A stretch of DNA of 5,432 bases from contig PAPL01000018.1 in the NCBI GenBank assembly GCA_002708885.1, positions 63,167 through 68,598 of the forward strand, given 5' to 3'. The stretch comes from Verrucomicrobiales bacterium (GTDB taxonomy: Bacteria > Verrucomicrobiota > Verrucomicrobiia > Verrucomicrobiales > DEV007). The translations under genes and the position numbers were made by a program. Numbering within the stretch: the first letter of the stretch is position 1; the number at the start of each line of letters is the position of its first letter. The notes beneath the pieces were generated by a model that was not told where the DNA came from, made no database searches, and saw only the letters and a list, made by a program, of their open reading frames with translations. This document shows, piece by piece, positions 4,849 to 5,432 of this stretch.

Positions 4849-5432
4849 GATCCGAACACATCCTCTAGCCCTTTCCTCATGACTGTCGAGTCAGGGATTT
4901 CACCTGTCCAGTATTCAATGCCAATTACTCCCTGAGCCACTAACATTTCGAGTCCATCGATGACCTTGCAGCCTATTTCGGTGGCATCCTTCACCAATTG
5001 TGTTTTGGGTGGATTCGGGATCACGTCCGCTACCACCATTTCCGATTTTAAGGTTTCTGTGTCGATGTTTAGAGAGGCGTTCACATCAGGAAAAAGACCA
5101 ATAGAAGTGGCATTAATAATGACCTCTGAGCCCGGTGGGATTTGATAAGGTCCTTCCCAGTGAACGAATTCTGCTTGGAATTCGTGACTTATCGAATCTC
5201 TAACTTTAGTGTTTAGTAATTCGACGAGCTGTTCGCCGCGATCAATTGTTCTATTCACTATTACTATTTCAGAGCACCCAGCGATGGCCATTTCGACGCT
5301 AATTGCTCTTGCTGCGCCTCCTGCTCCGAAAATTACACAAGATTTTCCAGTAGGTTCTGTGATTTGTTGAAGTGATGAAACGAAACCTTTGCCGTCAGTA
5401 TTTTCACCGATTAATTTTCCGTTTTTATTGAC
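4842..5432 (-). CDS. aroE: Shikimate dehydrogenase (AroE family), 5' part outside the window
   Basis: The reading frame runs open from the window edge to a TGA at 4842-4844. It gives 196 residues; the first roughly 85-90 residues of a normal AroE, including the catalytic Lys region, lie beyond the edge. An internal Met at 5291 is not the start, because conserved sequence continues upstream of it. In window numbering from 5432: 'ENTDGKGF' at 10-17 holds the catalytic Asp (D13); 'GAGGAARAI' at 36-44 is the NADP-binding glycine loop; 'NRT' at 60-62 is the usual NADP-phosphate contact; 'NATSIG' at 107-112 is a family motif; and 'GLEMLVAQGVIGIEYWTG' at 160-177 is the C-terminal signature. The family reduces 3-dehydroshikimate to shikimate with NADPH in the cytoplasm. 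One oddity: 'ADVIPNPP' stands where AroE usually has D-x-x-Y-x-P, so the substrate-contact Tyr appears replaced by Pro. A quinate/shikimate or AroE-like paralogue is therefore possible. Confidence 0.92.
   Translation of the reverse strand, partial: VNKNGKLIGENTDGKGFVSSLQQITEPTGKSCVIFGAGGAARAISVEMAIAGCSEIVIVNRTIDRGEQLVELLNTKVRDSISHEFQAEFVHWEGPYQIPPGSEVIINATSIGLFPDVNASLNIDTETLKSEMVVADVIPNPPKTQLVKDATEIGCKVIDGLEMLVAQGVIGIEYWTGEIPDSTVMRKGLEDVFGSS

Noticed and set aside
1..5432. Mobile element, CRISPR, tRNA/rRNA or defence system.
   Set aside because: No transposase-like protein, terminal repeats, regularly spaced repeats or RNA-gene-like folds were seen; all large frames belong to transport, housekeeping or surface-enzyme families.

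Overview
The window looks like chromosomal DNA of moderate-to-low GC from a Gram-negative bacterium, most likely Verrucomicrobiota (class Opitutia, Puniceicoccales/Opitutales-like). The main hint is the first protein, which carries a 'GEP.HAG...GGSVWWKW' type beta-sandwich. I recall that module (PPC-like, with a conserved VWW.W) as abundant in verrucomicrobial exported proteins. This taxonomic call is from memory of the family and has not been checked by search.

Layout. Positions 5-3255 are a tight co-directional block on the + strand. It holds a TonB/TolA-like energy transducer (5-1519), an ExbB/TolQ-type proton-channel subunit (1528-2238), an ExbD/TolR-type subunit (2264-2701) and peptide deformylase (2698-3255, GTG start, 4-bp overlap with exbD). 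The transducer's ATG sits in a TGATG, so an upstream gene may end just outside the window. After 56 bp comes an anchored or exported SGNH-fold hydrolase-like protein with an extra C-terminal domain (3312-4550). Next is a roughly 100-bp spacer with a possible weak promoter, then a small one-pass membrane protein (4651-4818, or from a GTG at 4630). On the - strand, convergent with this block, is the 3' two-thirds of an aroE-type shikimate dehydrogenase (4842 to the window end, 5' part missing). The two converging genes are 23 bp apart, and an imperfect AT-rich hairpin spans the gap.

Function. The first three genes form a complete inner-membrane energy-transduction unit: ExbB/ExbD would use the proton motive force, and the TonB-like protein would reach across the periplasm. 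The transducer is unusual. A folded PPC-like domain sits directly after its membrane anchor, and its long linker is acidic and Ser/Asn-rich rather than Pro/Lys-rich. Deformylase (N-formyl removal from nascent proteins) and AroE (aromatic amino-acid precursor synthesis) are housekeeping genes. The SGNH protein may modify a surface polysaccharide, but its substrate is not visible from the sequence.

I see no RNA gene, insertion sequence, CRISPR array or phage gene. There is no clear-cut new system. The most distinctive items are the modified TonB-like protein, the two-domain SGNH protein, and an AroE with a substitution at a usually conserved active-site tyrosine.
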